Shown here: piece after piece, positions 14,801 to 25,259 of the stretch | How the letters are laid out: every line of letters starts with the position of its first letter | Position numbering within the stretch: the first letter of the stretch is position 1 | Origin: Oryzias latipes | Taxonomy: Eukaryota > Chordata > Actinopteri > Beloniformes > Adrianichthyidae | Assembly (NCBI RefSeq): GCF_002234675.1 | Contig: NC_019866.2 | Coordinates: 24,798,955 to 24,862,954, forward strand | Direction: 5' to 3' | Length of the DNA: 64,000 bases | Translations under genes and position numbers: made by a program | Notes under the pieces: model-generated | Databases searched by the model: none | What the model saw: only the letters and a program-made list of their open reading frames with translations | Told to the model about the DNA's origin: nothing

Positions 14801-16609
14801 AATGTCATTGGAGACCATTTCAGAACAATTTTAGCTCACGATTGAAATTTGGCACCAGGTTGCCAAACCAGCTAAAAGCTTTGAAAGAAAGAATTTACGT
14901 GAGTCCTCTGGGTTTGCATTAACAGAGAGAAGCAGATACTCACCCAGTCAGGACTGCAGCTCTGGGCCTCAGACAGGTAACATCAAACACGTGCACTTAA
15001 GCAGTTTGTGATCATTTGATTCTTTAATGAATGTGATGTTGAAGATACATGGACAGTTCAATTTTGCACACAATGGTTCACACATCACAGTTTGAGCAAA
15101 ACACAGGAAAAGCCGACAACCTTTTCATCTCTTGACAAGCTGATTAACGAAGAGATGTTTCTCTCTTTTCCCAAACACTCTTTCCCTGAAGCTTTGAAAA
15201 TCATCAGCAAATCCTCTGAGGTAACATCTTCTGACATCTGAGGTGCTTTACATGTGATTGGCTTAGCTTTACAAAAGATCAAAATGTCTATTTTCAGCTA
15301 AATCAGCTTTCAACAAACAGGGACTAACAATGGGCAAAAGCCTATTGGCCGCAGCAAAAGTATGTCTAGTGTTTAAGAACGTCTGCACTTAGCGGTTCAA
15401 GAAGTGAGGTATGAAAGAACAGGCTTCATAGAAACATGATAGATTCTGTTTTCAGTACATCACACGCCTCCTCAGTCAGTGGCATCAATGCTCCACAGAG
15501 AAAGAAAGAGATCAAGAGATATGGAGAAAGAGAGAAACGTTGAATCTGGTGGTACTAAAAGCTTTGAAATGGATAAATGTAGGTGGTGGCCCTCCTGCAC
15601 CTCCCCTCAAGCTTCATTTGTCCCCTGTCTGTTCCCGTAGCACCCCCACCGCCCTGGTTACTCTCAATATCAACTGTCTCTCTTTCTTTCTCTGCGGGTT
15701 CACATGAAGACACAAGTACATGTCAGTCTGATCCAAAACAAATGAGACAGGAGGAACCATATTTATCAAATGAAACACAAATCAAAAGAAATCAGGCTAT
15801 TGACCCGGGCGACTGATTCCCAAGTCAGGCTTGGCTTGAGTGAAATTGCATTTTGGTTCTTTCTCTCTCTCAAATCAATGCTTCTGCAGTCCTTGAGTTC
15901 AAATCTAGTGCACTGTACGAAGGACTTCGGACAGTTGGACTTCAGACGGGCCAGTTCAATTTCCCCAGAGAGCTCATAACTCTAGTTAGGCAGGGAAAAG
16001 AACAGAGTGTCAGAGACAGCAAGGGAAATGAACAGCTGGAAAGGGGTGGAGGAGGGACTCAAGTTACCAATGGGCTCTTTAACACAAGACACTGACAGAG
16101 ATGGTGAGGTTGTACCACTGTTGGTGAAAGGGAAGGGGCCAATAGTTTGGATTAGCCCCTCCCATTTACCAAAATTTAATAGGTGTTTGTTCTGATTTTA
16201 AATCTGAACACCAAAACCTCCAACATCAGCCAACACTGACACTGAACGCACAGAATGCTGTTGGATTGAAGTAAAACACGGCACTTTGGACAACCAGTCA
16301 AAAGGGGTTCAGTGGTCAGCAACAGCTGATACTTGGACTTTCATCTGGTTCCACTATGCTACAGGTCCTAACATCAGCAGATAGATAGACCTATGTAACA
16401 TAAGCCTCTCTCAGCCAGCTTTCAGCCATCGGCGTTTCCTATCCTCTCTGGGACCTGGAACAACGTTGGCTGAGAACTGGCTGAGAACCTGCAGTGGACC
16501 AGCAGAACCATTTCTCCTGACACAGAGCCAGACAGACAACAGCTGCATTCAATTCCACTCACCTCCATGATCATCGTCGTCATCATCATCGTCATCATCA
16601 TCATCATCG

Positions 16610-16641
<32 letters not shown>

Positions 16642-17112
16642 ATCATCATCGTCGTCATCGTCATCATCATCGTCGTCGTCGTCGTCATCATCGTCGTCGT
16701 CGTCATCATCATCATCATCATCATCATCGTCGTCATCATCATCGTCATCATCATCGTCGTCATCATCATCGTCGTCGTCATCATCATCATCATCATCATC
16801 ATCATCGTCGTCATCATCATCGTCATCATCGTCGTCGTCGTCATCATCATCATCGTCGTCATCGTCATCATCGTCATCGTCGTCATCGTCGTCATCGTCA
16901 TCATCATCATCATCATCTTCGTCATCATCATCATCATCATCGTCGTCATCATCGTCATCATCATCATCGTCATCATCGTCGTCGTCAGCCATCAGACCCT
17001 GCTCGTAACGGAATGGCAGATCCTGCGCCTTGGCGGTGGGGGCCAGCGGGGTGTGGAAGGAGCAGAGCAGTGCCAGCAGCAGTGCAAGAATGAAACTTCT
17101 CAACGATGCCAT
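11818..17112 (-). CDS. hrc: Polyaspartate HRC-like protein (aspolin-like)
   Basis: Six coding exons (5' to 3'): 16563-17112, 14148-14221, 13998-14066, 12919-12970, 11959-11995, 11818-11878; phases 1,0,0,1,2 join exactly, 280 aa. Residues 1-29 are a signal peptide (MASLRSFILALLLALLC...). Residues 43-181 are 138 Asp and one Glu. Residues 184-248 carry 14 Cys in CxxC patterns (CSYCEFC, HCDSCDKCPC, HCDDC, CTYCHVCPLCETAC), followed by GFVDEVTGSIYKTVADIF, nine Asp and KDAN. The Cys-rich part plus the VDxV...YxTxADx segment resembles the C-terminus of HRC, a Ca2+-binding protein of the sarcoplasmic reticulum lumen. Mammalian HRC has His/acidic repeats where this has poly-Asp. Fish muscle aspolins, linked to iron-dependent trimethylamine-N-oxide breakdown, have this design as I recall. 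ATG 17112 is the first ATG in frame. Position near trpm4 supports orthology to HRC. Confidence 0.87.
12310..12770. repeat. Dispersed TACGTA-rich repeat, copy 1
   Basis: Contains ttattacgtaaatcttaca, ggcgcacattttacgtta and tggtttacgtcttctttgcg. Close counterparts occur in the same order at 24990-25250, and a short piece near 56790. It lies in the intron between the fourth and fifth coding exons of hrc. Family unknown. Confidence 0.55.
13110..13678. mobile_element. MITE family A copy
   Basis: Ends are attgattgtatctgagaact at left and gttctcatatacagtaacag at right, an imperfect inverted repeat with the actggactgagt core. The body includes the shared 'ttggagcc..ggtacttcctgtttgg' and 'ccaatagaatgactga' blocks. 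It lies in the hrc intron between exons 3 and 4. Confidence 0.65.
14319..14534. mobile_element. piggyBac-type MITE, copy 1
   Basis: Starts TTAACCCTTGTGCTATC and ends in its reverse complement, GATAGCACAAGGGTTAA, with TTAA at both borders. TTAA target sites and CCC-starting ends are hallmarks of piggyBac elements. The inside, with gacccactagacagtgctct and tggtgtccatggattacat, is shared with the copies at 24726 and 27129. It lies in hrc intron 1. Confidence 0.8.
14535..16540. other. Rest of hrc intron 1, no extra exon seen
   Basis: The first and second coding exons of hrc join in phase across this intron, so no exon is required here. Possible minus-strand polyadenylation hexamers are ATTAAA near 16176 and AATAAA near 14642, relevant to an intron-retaining short form. 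A plus-strand open frame at 15583-15816 shows no domain. Confidence 0.5.
16568..16986 (-). repeat. hrc: Asp-codon repeat tract inside hrc exon 1
   Basis: About 139 consecutive codons alternate irregularly between GAT and GAC (read on the plus strand as atc and gtc), with a single GAA near 16916. Because only the wobble base varies, the tract is a trinucleotide repeat that is pure at protein level but mixed at DNA level. Shifted frames give long Met/Thr or Val/Ile open frames, which are artefacts. Confidence 0.95.
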
Positions 17113-17119
17113 GTTCACA

Positions 17120-19130
17120 GTCAGAATAGAGCCGCTCAAAGAGGAAATGACCTGGATTCACTGCAGGAGTCCAGCACTGCAGCCGTTGGCGACACACACA
17201 CACACCTGAAGAAAGCCACACGGAAGTGCAAGCGCCCCCTAATACCACTGCTGAATCAGCATCCGATAGGCAAGGTCCCGGGCTCCAAAGGTAGTCCGGA
17301 CTGAAACCTCCAAGTTCTAGAAAAACTATATCCTCACACTGGCAGATGTCCTTGCCTTGAATCTGGGGCCTGGTTAAAGCAGGAGCTTGTGATAGTCCAG
17401 AACTGCCCTTGTACAGTCAGTTTAGTCAGTGGCAATAAGCTGAGAAGAGGCAGTTGTCACTAACTGGTCAATGCTAAAGGCACAGACTCAACTAATGTAA
17501 GAGGGACAGAAAAAGAGTGACACCAACCTATGGGGTAAGTCGAGAAGGAGGGGGGCAGCAGGGCTGACTGACAGGGGCAAATGCTGGTGGGCAGGCCAGT
17601 CCTACCCATAAGTTAAGTTACCAGGAGAAGAAGAGCATAGTTGAGGGGTGGGAAGGAGGTGGTGGAACTTGTTCTCTCATCCTCTTCAGACATTTACTTC
17701 AGAAAGTCACACTTCAGGAAAAAGAAATGTGAACACCACCAGGCTCATCATTTGTTTCTCTGGCTGAACATGGAGGAGTTGAGTTAGAAATAGTTTGCTC
17801 TGTCTTGTTCTTGACAAGATCAGAACACAGTTCCTCAACATTTGCCATTGATATTAATGAGTTTAGATGGCGGGCTACCTGTTTGGTTTTCCAGGAATCC
17901 CCCTATTTCAAGGGATTGATGGTGGAAATCAGTAGTCATGCAGTTTTGAAAGGTGACTGTGGTCTTACGTGTTTGTTACTATTACCATTTTTCACTTTAA
18001 GTGTCAAACTGGCCCTACCGTACCCAACGTTGTTTGTAAAGGATTGTTCCCCTTCAGTAGGCCTCCTGACCACATTGGTTGGCTGATGGGCCTCAAAGTC
18101 CTGGCAATCCTGCAGCTGAAAGGGTTCAAAGATTGGATGGGCGGTTGCTGTAAATCCATTTAATGACCTGTGATCTGATTGCATTCCACAGGACGAGCAA
18201 TGTTAGCTCACAAACGTCTGTACCGTGACTCAATGTGTAACATAGTCATATGGGGAAGTGCGATGAAGGTTTCTGCCATACAGGCAACAATGGAGCATTT
18301 TCTGAACTTGCTTTTACGAAACAAGTCCTATAAACCCAGTTCCCCAATTATGCTGATGTGGCCAAAACCACAGTGATCTGTCTGCAGAATGTCTAACTTT
18401 CTTTCCCTCCCCCTCCATGCTGTGCCTGAAATAGATGGATTTGGGAGGAGTTGAAACCACCCTATTTAAAGCAGCACACTGTCAGAGTCAGTGTAATGTG
18501 AGCCTCACTGGCTCTGCTGCTGGACCAGCTCTGCACCCCCACCCTCCTTCACACCTCTGATGCTAGGAACATCTGAAAGTCCTCCAGAGTCAGTCTGTTA
18601 TTCAATTGATCACAGCTATTGAGTAGTTTATCTGCACAGTGTTGTGGTACTTTAAACTCACCATGCGGACGTTGCTTTTACAAAACACAAAAGAAAGCAT
18701 GATTTATTCCATTTAAAATGTCGTGTTTCCACAAAGGTTAATGTTTTGTACTGAAGCCAATTTCCTTGTTGGGTGTCAGGATTTAATTTAGACACATCAA
18801 GTGAAAAACATATTTGCCAAAAAGACAAACTGATTGAACACAAAGACTAGAATTTAGTCTCAGTCAGAGGAGAAGACACTCAAGGCTTTTGTTGGATGTT
18901 CCTATGACAACACAAGTTGTTTTGGTTTATGATGTCACATTTTTCTACTGATAATTGTCTACAAGCACACTTTTATTTAAACTGTTCAAATCTAAACAAA
19001 GATACCCAAACCTCATTTTCCATGGAGACTTCAGGTCTTCCAAGGGGACCCCTAGCTCCCAGGTAAGTTGAGAGCCACGGCCCTTGGTTTGTGAAGACCA
19101 GAAGTAGTCTTACTGGTCTTACTGTCATGA
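17120..19130. other. Upstream of hrc; possible promoter, no other gene
   Basis: No supported coding exon. It must hold the hrc promoter and any 5' UTR exon. An AT-rich box, cctatttaaagcag near 18461, reads on the minus strand as ctgctttaaatagg and could serve as a TATA or MEF2-like site about 1.3 kb upstream of the hrc ATG. This is a weak inference. Confidence 0.35.
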
Positions 19131-19132
19131 CG

Positions 19133-19738
19133 TCGTAGATGTAGCAGACCCAGATGCTGAAACCCAGAAGTAACTCACAACAAGGATGAACTTAAAAAAG
19201 GTTTATTTTGCCAACGGTAAATAAAGTTTCTGAGGGAACGTGGAAGTTATTTCCTCCGTGGGATGATCTTGATGTCCCTTAGAGCTGATGAAGGTGAGGG
19301 GGGCGACGCGAGGACGCGTCGGACCGTGGAGCCAGAGGGAGCGAGGCTTGGGCGCTGAGGACAGCAGGACCAGCTTGAGGCGAGGCGTGGACGCCGAGGA
19401 CGGCGGGACCAACTTGAGGCGAGGCGTGGACGCCGAGGACGGCGGGACCAGCTTGGAGCGAAACGTGAGTGCCCAGGATGGCAGAACCAGCGTGACCAGT
19501 GGAAGGAACCTGAAGGTGAATACAAGACGTGGTGAGTAGCAGGAACTAGGTAAACTTAGCTGAGACTAAAAGGCCAGGCATAAGCACCGGTGTGAGTATA
19601 ACGAACTGGTGTTGAATTCTGGTGAGACGCTCCCTTATGAAGACCGGCAGGGTGATGAGAAGATGCAGGTCAGCTGGTTCCAATCAGAAGAGCAGGAGAG
19701 CTGTGGGAGGGGGAGGTGAACTGACAGGAACCGTGACA
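19133..19738 (-). repeat. Long terminal repeat of gypsy element
   Basis: Read on the minus strand, it begins TGTCACGGTTCCTGTCAG directly after a G-rich polypurine tract (C-run at 19743-19759 on the plus strand). It ends near 19133 with ...CGTCATGACA, giving short inverted TGTCA/TGACA ends. It contains internal 37-bp-like duplications near 19370-19440 (repeated ggcgaggcgtggacgccgag). Confidence 0.6.
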
Positions 19739-19759
19739 GTTACCCCCCCCCCCCCCCCC

Positions 19760-21310
19760 TCAATGACCGCCTCCAGGCGGTCCAGGACGGTGATCTAGGT
19801 GAGCCCTGAAAAAGTCATCTAGGAGGGAACGGTCCAGAATCATGGAGCGCGAGATCCCAGAGCGCTCCTCTGGACCGTAACCCTCCCAGTCCACCCGGTA
19901 CTGGTGACCGCGGCCCCAGCGGCGAATGTCCAGAACCCGACTGACCGTAAAGCCGGGCGGGTGGTGGGGAAGCGGACGGCAGGCACAAGGGGCTTTCCTG
20001 AAAGGGTTTGATTTGGGAAACGTGGAAAGAGGGATGGATCTTCAATGCAGCTGCGAGCCGTGGCTTAACACAGGTTGGGTTGATGATTTTGTCAATGATG
20101 TACGGGCCAATGTAACGGGGTGCTAGCTTACGGGAGGTGACCTGGAGGGGAACATTCTTGGAGGACAACCAAAACTTTTGCCCAGATTGGTAATCCGGCC
20201 CCGCTCTCCTGCGACGGTTAGCCATCCGGCAGTTGCCTTCCCGGGTGCGAAGGAGAGCGGCTTTGGTCTGGCGCCAAATGCGTTGGATGCGTTGGAGGTG
20301 ATGTTGAACCGAGGGGACAGTCAGATCTATTTCGTGAGAGGGGAACAGAGGAGGTGAATAGCCGAGCGAAGCCTCAAAAGGTGAAATACCGGTTGCAGAA
20401 GAGGGATGGTTATTATGGGTGTACTCGATCCAGACCAGGAATTTAGACCAACTTGGGGGATTATGAGCGGCCAGGCATCGGAGGGCGTCTTCCAGCTCCT
20501 GGTTGGCACGTTCAGCTTGGCCGTTTGACTGGGGGTGATAACCTGAGGTGAGACTGACGTTTGCACCCAGGGCGGAGCAAAAGGACCTCCAGACCTGGGA
20601 TACAAATTGGGGACCCCTGTCGGACACGATGTCTTTAGGTATCCCATGATGTCTGAAGACTTGGTGGACCAGGACGTCAGCCATTTCAGCGGCCGTGGGG
20701 AGCTTGGACAGGGGGATGAACTGAGTTGCCTTAGAGAAACGGTCAACAATGTCAGTATGACTGTGTTACCTTCGGATGGGGGTAACCCAGTAACAAAGTC
20801 CATGGAAACGTGGGACCAGGGGCGTTCAGCGATGGGTAGAGGATGGAGGAGTCCGGCTGGAGGTGAATTGGAGGACTTGGACCTAGCACAGATAGATTGG
20901 TTGGTTATGTGGTGGTTAACCCAATCGAACTGGGGATTGTGACTGTGGAGCCAAGGAAAATCTAGGATGGCAGGAGACTGAAGAGTTTGAGTGATGTAAA
21001 ATTGAATAATTTCGTGGTGGTTACCGGAGGTGATCAGTTGAATAGGCTTGGTGCGATGAGTGATACGGGTGAGTAATTGACCACCCAGGCCAGCCGCTTT
21101 GACAGGGTGGTCCAACGGTTCTGTGGGGAGACTGAGCTTTGCAACCAAAAAACTGTCAATGAAACTCTGTTCGGCTCCTGAGTCAATAAGGGCCTGACAT
21201 GAATGAGTAGTAGACTGGTGACGTAGTTTGACAGGAACATGAAGGAAACTTTTTTCCTGGATAGTAGTAGGAGGACCCTCCCGCGGCCTGTCTTCTAGCG
21301 GGGGGCTCTG
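19760..21310 (-). mobile_element. Deleted Ty3/gypsy (Sushi-like) retrotransposon pol
   Basis: In 5' to 3' order on the minus strand: an aspartic-protease-like piece ending about 20900 (motif VAKLSLPTEPL and following); then, after loss of reverse transcriptase and RNase H, an integrase core. The integrase has its first Asp in the segment SMDFVTGLPPSEG, its second in [10 protein letters not shown] and its Glu in [15 protein letters not shown]. Next comes a chromodomain-like end with [14 protein letters not shown] near 19870-19910. The integrase is split by a one-base frameshift near 20730-20750, and the chromodomain is in another frame again, so the copy is dead. It is truncated at its 5' side near 21310. 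The chromodomain places it with the chromoviruses (Sushi type in fish). Confidence 0.82.
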
Positions 21311-21319
21311 GATAACCCA

Positions 21320-21960
21320 TTAAGCCTAAGAGAGCAAACAATATATTCTCTTCAACCACCCTTACCAGTGAAATGCCATGGACTAAAACTCTCCATTCAA
21401 ACACTTTCCATTCAACTGCTAACCGCCCAGTGCAGGCAGTTTGAGGAAACCAGTAGAACAGCGTGCCACCATGAACAGCAATGAATGCCTGTGGTTCTCC
21501 ATCGGGATATCCTCAGGTCCCTTGTTTTGCCTTGGAATTCTGTCCCAAAAATCTATGAACAGAACCAATAAGCTTCCCTGGGAATTGTGTCCTCATTTTC
21601 TTGAAAAAGGACCGCCAGTCTTGATCTAGCTTACTTTTTTTGACTGCTACTCAATCGAAAAAAGAATAAACTGCATCCAGCAACCTGGGGTTGTCTCAGG
21701 GTGGACATCTTGATGCCTAGCGAGTGAGAAGCTCTTGACCACCCAGAGGACTTCAGTTGACCAGCCCATTCTTAGGTCCCCTAACCCCTACTTCATCAAC
21801 ACGCCAGCGGAATTGAGTAGATTCTGTAGACGTATATCTTTGCAAACGAGCTCACCAATAGGAGATTACAGCACTGCCACTCTCTTCACCCAAATGGCCA
21901 AGAAACAGTTGTACCTCTCAATGACCTCCTCAGTAGAGTTGAATAATTCACCGCCAGCAT
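21320..21960. other. Intergenic, nothing recognised
   Basis: Follows the truncated gypsy element. No domain-bearing frame and no clear repeat ends. Confidence 0.45.
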
Positions 21961-21965
21961 TGTTG

Positions 21966-22450
21966 GTAGAGGATTTCAATTCAATTTTTCAATTTTATTT
22001 GTATAGCCCAAAATCACAACAACAGTCGTCTCGATGGGCTTCGAAGTAAACATGAACTCAAAAGGATCATGAATACAAAGAGTTCAATAGGAAAATACTA
22101 AAATGAACTAACAAACTGACTAAGCTATACTGGCATCCCTGCCCTTAGACCCCCCTTCGCGGTAAGGAAAAACTCCTAAAAAACTGGATTCCGGAAAAAA
22201 CGAAGAAACATCAGGGGTGCCCACATGAAGGAGGGATCCTTCCCCAGGACGGACAGGGGATTTACCAGAACTCTTAGAGAAGAATTAACTTATCTAAATC
22301 TACAACTACATATATAAAGTCCAGCAGACGAGCTTCATCCAGCCGTGGTTGGAGGGACAGTCAGGGGCGCGAGTCGAGCCTGAGACAGGAACCATAGCCA
22401 GGTGTAGGAGCAGGAGCAGAGACGAGGTACTCGGTCAGGAACAGAACAGT
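21966..22450. repeat. Common teleost interspersed repeat
   Basis: Starts ttcaatttttcaattttatttgtatagccc and contains gcggtaaggaaaaactcc and gaaggagggatccttcc. This string of motifs is widespread in fish genomes (the 'aaggaaaaactcc' family, often linked to LINE tails). Identification is from memory of the family; no transposase or reverse transcriptase seen. Confidence 0.55.
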
Positions 22451-23046
22451 TGACCCTCGATTGAGGGAACTAAATGATTTCCCTGTATTTCTTTGAGACT
22501 GAATGATTGTCAATTTCCATGACATTTCCTAAACTTGTTCTGGACCTGGGTTCAGCCTCCACAACTACCGATGCTGTGGCTCAGTTGGACCACTGGGACC
22601 CTCAAGAGTGCTGAAAGCCACCCAGCCTTGATAAAACTCCTTCAATTCCATTGAATTTATTACTTTTGGTGACTGATTAGTTTGTGGTTTGTTACTCTGG
22701 TGGAGGATGTGGAGTACTTGGTCCACTCAAAGCCCCCAGCTTCTTTCAATATAAAGTTCTTCTGAATGTTGGAGTTGAATAACCTTTTGACAGCAGGCTC
22801 AGACAGACAATGCATTGGGTCAAGCTCCCTTCACCAATGAATCCATCTCACTACTATGAGTTGACAGCCCTGGCACTCTCTTCACCTGATTGTCCAAGAA
22901 ACAGATGAAGACCAGAGGACACACCTGCAAAGTAGATCATTGACCGATTGCCACAGGTGTCCTGGTGCCATGTGCTCTGATGGACATTCTTGTGTTGAAT
23001 GAGAAGTTTATTACATACATACTGTAGTTGGCACAGAAATCCAGTA

Positions 23047-23811
23047 CAGTAAACCCTTGTTTTTCGCGGGGATTACGTTCCAAAAAGAACCCGTGATAGG
23101 CAAAATCCGTGAAGTAGAGACCTCTATTTTTTTTACAATTATTATACAATTAAATACTCTATTATACGTTGAAAAGAAAGAACAAACCATTTTACAGGCT
23201 CAAGCATTTGTTTCACAAATAAAAGTACTTTAGAAACGTTTTTTCAAAAAAATTACTTCTGTAATGTACTGTCAAATAATAATTTTAACCATCGATGTGA
23301 ACAGAAGGCTTCCAATTGCGGAGATTAGCCCCGCCCACCGCGACCCGAGTAATTGGATTAAACGGGAGAAGATTTAAAATGATTATGAAAAAAATACAAA
23401 GTACAGTCGGACAAATAGTGACTCAGGTGTATTTCACTGCTCTTCAGATTGAACTGCTGCATCCTGACTCCGCTCTGCAGTGTTTTCTTCTTTTGAAGCC
23501 CGCGGTGCAGCTGTGTTTGTTCAGGAGAAGAACATAGTGATAGGCAGTTGTTGTCGCTCTTTTTTCTGCTTTGCAAAAAGATCCTTCTACACCGACATGC
23601 CACCATCAAGAGATTTTGCACGAACGTAATGTAAATTTGGCAAGCTGATTTACGTACGTGTACATATTAAACTGCAACGTTATTGACGCACAGGTAGAAA
23701 AGAAGCAGAGTGACTTTTTAGCCAATCAGAATGCAGAACACAATGAACGATGCAAATCCGTGAAGTAGCGAAACCGTGAAAACTAAACCGCGTTATAGCT
23801 AGGGATCACTG
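23047..23811. mobile_element. Tigger/pogo-like MITE
   Basis: Bounded by TA dinucleotides. The left end, CAGTAAACCCTTGTTTTTCG with cggggattacgttccaaaaa, and the right end, in reverse CAGTGATCCCTAGCTATAACG, form the inverted repeat typical of Tigger-like elements, with the 'ccgtgaagtag' block just inside both ends. About 765 bp; the interior frames carry no recognisable transposase. Confidence 0.7.
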
Positions 23812-23829
23812 TATAGTACAACTTGGGTT

Positions 23830-24720
23830 CAGATCACGAAAACCTGTTCATCCTGTTCACAATCTTTCAGATTGTTTGTTTATTAGTTTATTTGACACAG
23901 ACGATGTGAAAACACATTAAAGATGCTTTATACCAGATTATAGCTGAAGCAAGTTTCCGCCTGTGGTCCCTGACCAAGTGAAAATATAATACAATGTAAA
24001 CAGTCCTTCAAATACCCATTTGCATATTAAACATTTCCACTAACTACTGATTACATACTAAAATGATACAATCAAATTTAACTCAAATCACATCACTACT
24101 TAAAGATCAATGATAAGTGGCCATTTAAATACACAATCACACATGAAACAGAACAATGACTGCTGGTTACACAATGAAAAATGAAATAAAATTATGCAAA
24201 TACATTTCTATTATTGCTATTTACAATACATAATACTGACACTGCTGCTTCTCCAGTATAATTTTTTTAAGATTACACAAGAAAAAGAAAAGCCAGAAGA
24301 AGAAGAAAGGCGGAGCTAGACTAGAACAGCTAGACTAGAAGTCTTGGCTGTTTGTTCAGAACAGAGTTGGATGTATTTTTTAATGGGGGAGGTGCTATAT
24401 TTGTAGTATTGGACAATTCGTGGGATTTCAACGACTTCTTATCCAGTACTTTAACTACTTAATTACACTGTGATTTTAATGGTCTTACTGTTGTCTCACG
24501 TGCTTGAGACCAGCATGATGTACAGTACATTAATTAATGTGACAAAGAATCATTGCATCAAGACACACTTTTGTTTTGAATGTGTCTAAGAAGTGACAAA
24601 CAGACACCTCTTAAAATGATTTTTAAAACAAGAATTTGAATCCAGAACAACTCCCAAACATTTAAATTTCTCTAGCGTTTTAATTTGACGTTTTTATATA
24701 TATATAAATAATATAAGTAT
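23830..24720. other. AT-rich intergenic, nothing recognised
   Basis: No coding potential and no clear repeat boundaries between two MITEs. Confidence 0.5.
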
Positions 24721-24725
24721 ACTTA

Positions 24726-24908
24726 AGTAACCCTTGTGTTATCCTAGACCCACTAGACAGTGCTCTGAACCTTTTTTCTTCAATGATTTGTGATCTTCAC
24801 TGGTGTCCATGGATTACATGAAATCTTCCCACCTTTATCCACCTTTGTCTTGGTAGTGAGAACACGTCAATGGAAGGGTGGGGTCATATGAGATAGCACA
24901 AGGGGTAT
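24726..24908. mobile_element. piggyBac-type MITE, copy 2 (shorter)
   Basis: Starts aacccttgtgttatcctaga and ends gagatagcacaagggg. The body matches the copies at 14319 and 27129 but lacks about 30 bases after the left end. The TTAA borders have decayed. Confidence 0.75.
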
Positions 24909-24989
24909 ACTCTTATATAAATAATTTAGTATATATATTATTTTATACACATTATTATTATATATTGTATATTATTTAATATATATATG

Positions 24990-25250
24990 TATATACATAT
25001 TACGCGGTTTATGCATCTTTTAGTTTATACAAAATGATCACGTAAATCTTACAAAATCGTGCATGATTTTTGTGAGATGCATACACAAGTTATCGATGTA
25101 AAACTTTGATATTACGTATACGGCGCTCATTTCATGTTCATATAACGCAATAAACGCACAAATCACTAATAAATTGCATATAAACATTGCAATTATCACG
25201 CACGGTTCATGTTCTACAATGGTTTACGTGTTCTTTGCGTGGCTCATTAG
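24990..25250. repeat. Dispersed TACGTA-rich repeat, copy 2
   Basis: Contains gatcacgtaaatcttacaaa, tacggcgctcatttcatgtt and ggtttacgtgttctttgcgt, in the same order as the copy at 12310-12770. Confidence 0.5.
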
Positions 25251-25259
25251 GGAAACTTT

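Noticed and set aside
16567-17304. Val/Ile-rich plus-strand frame and Met/Thr-rich minus-strand frame across the Asp tract
   Set aside because: Shadows of the GAT/GAC repeat; only the minus Asp frame has a signal peptide, a proper donor and matching downstream exons.
18455-18500. TATA-like tatttaaa as a plus-strand promoter
   Set aside because: No plus-strand coding sequence follows for many kilobases; mentioned only as a weak hrc upstream candidate.
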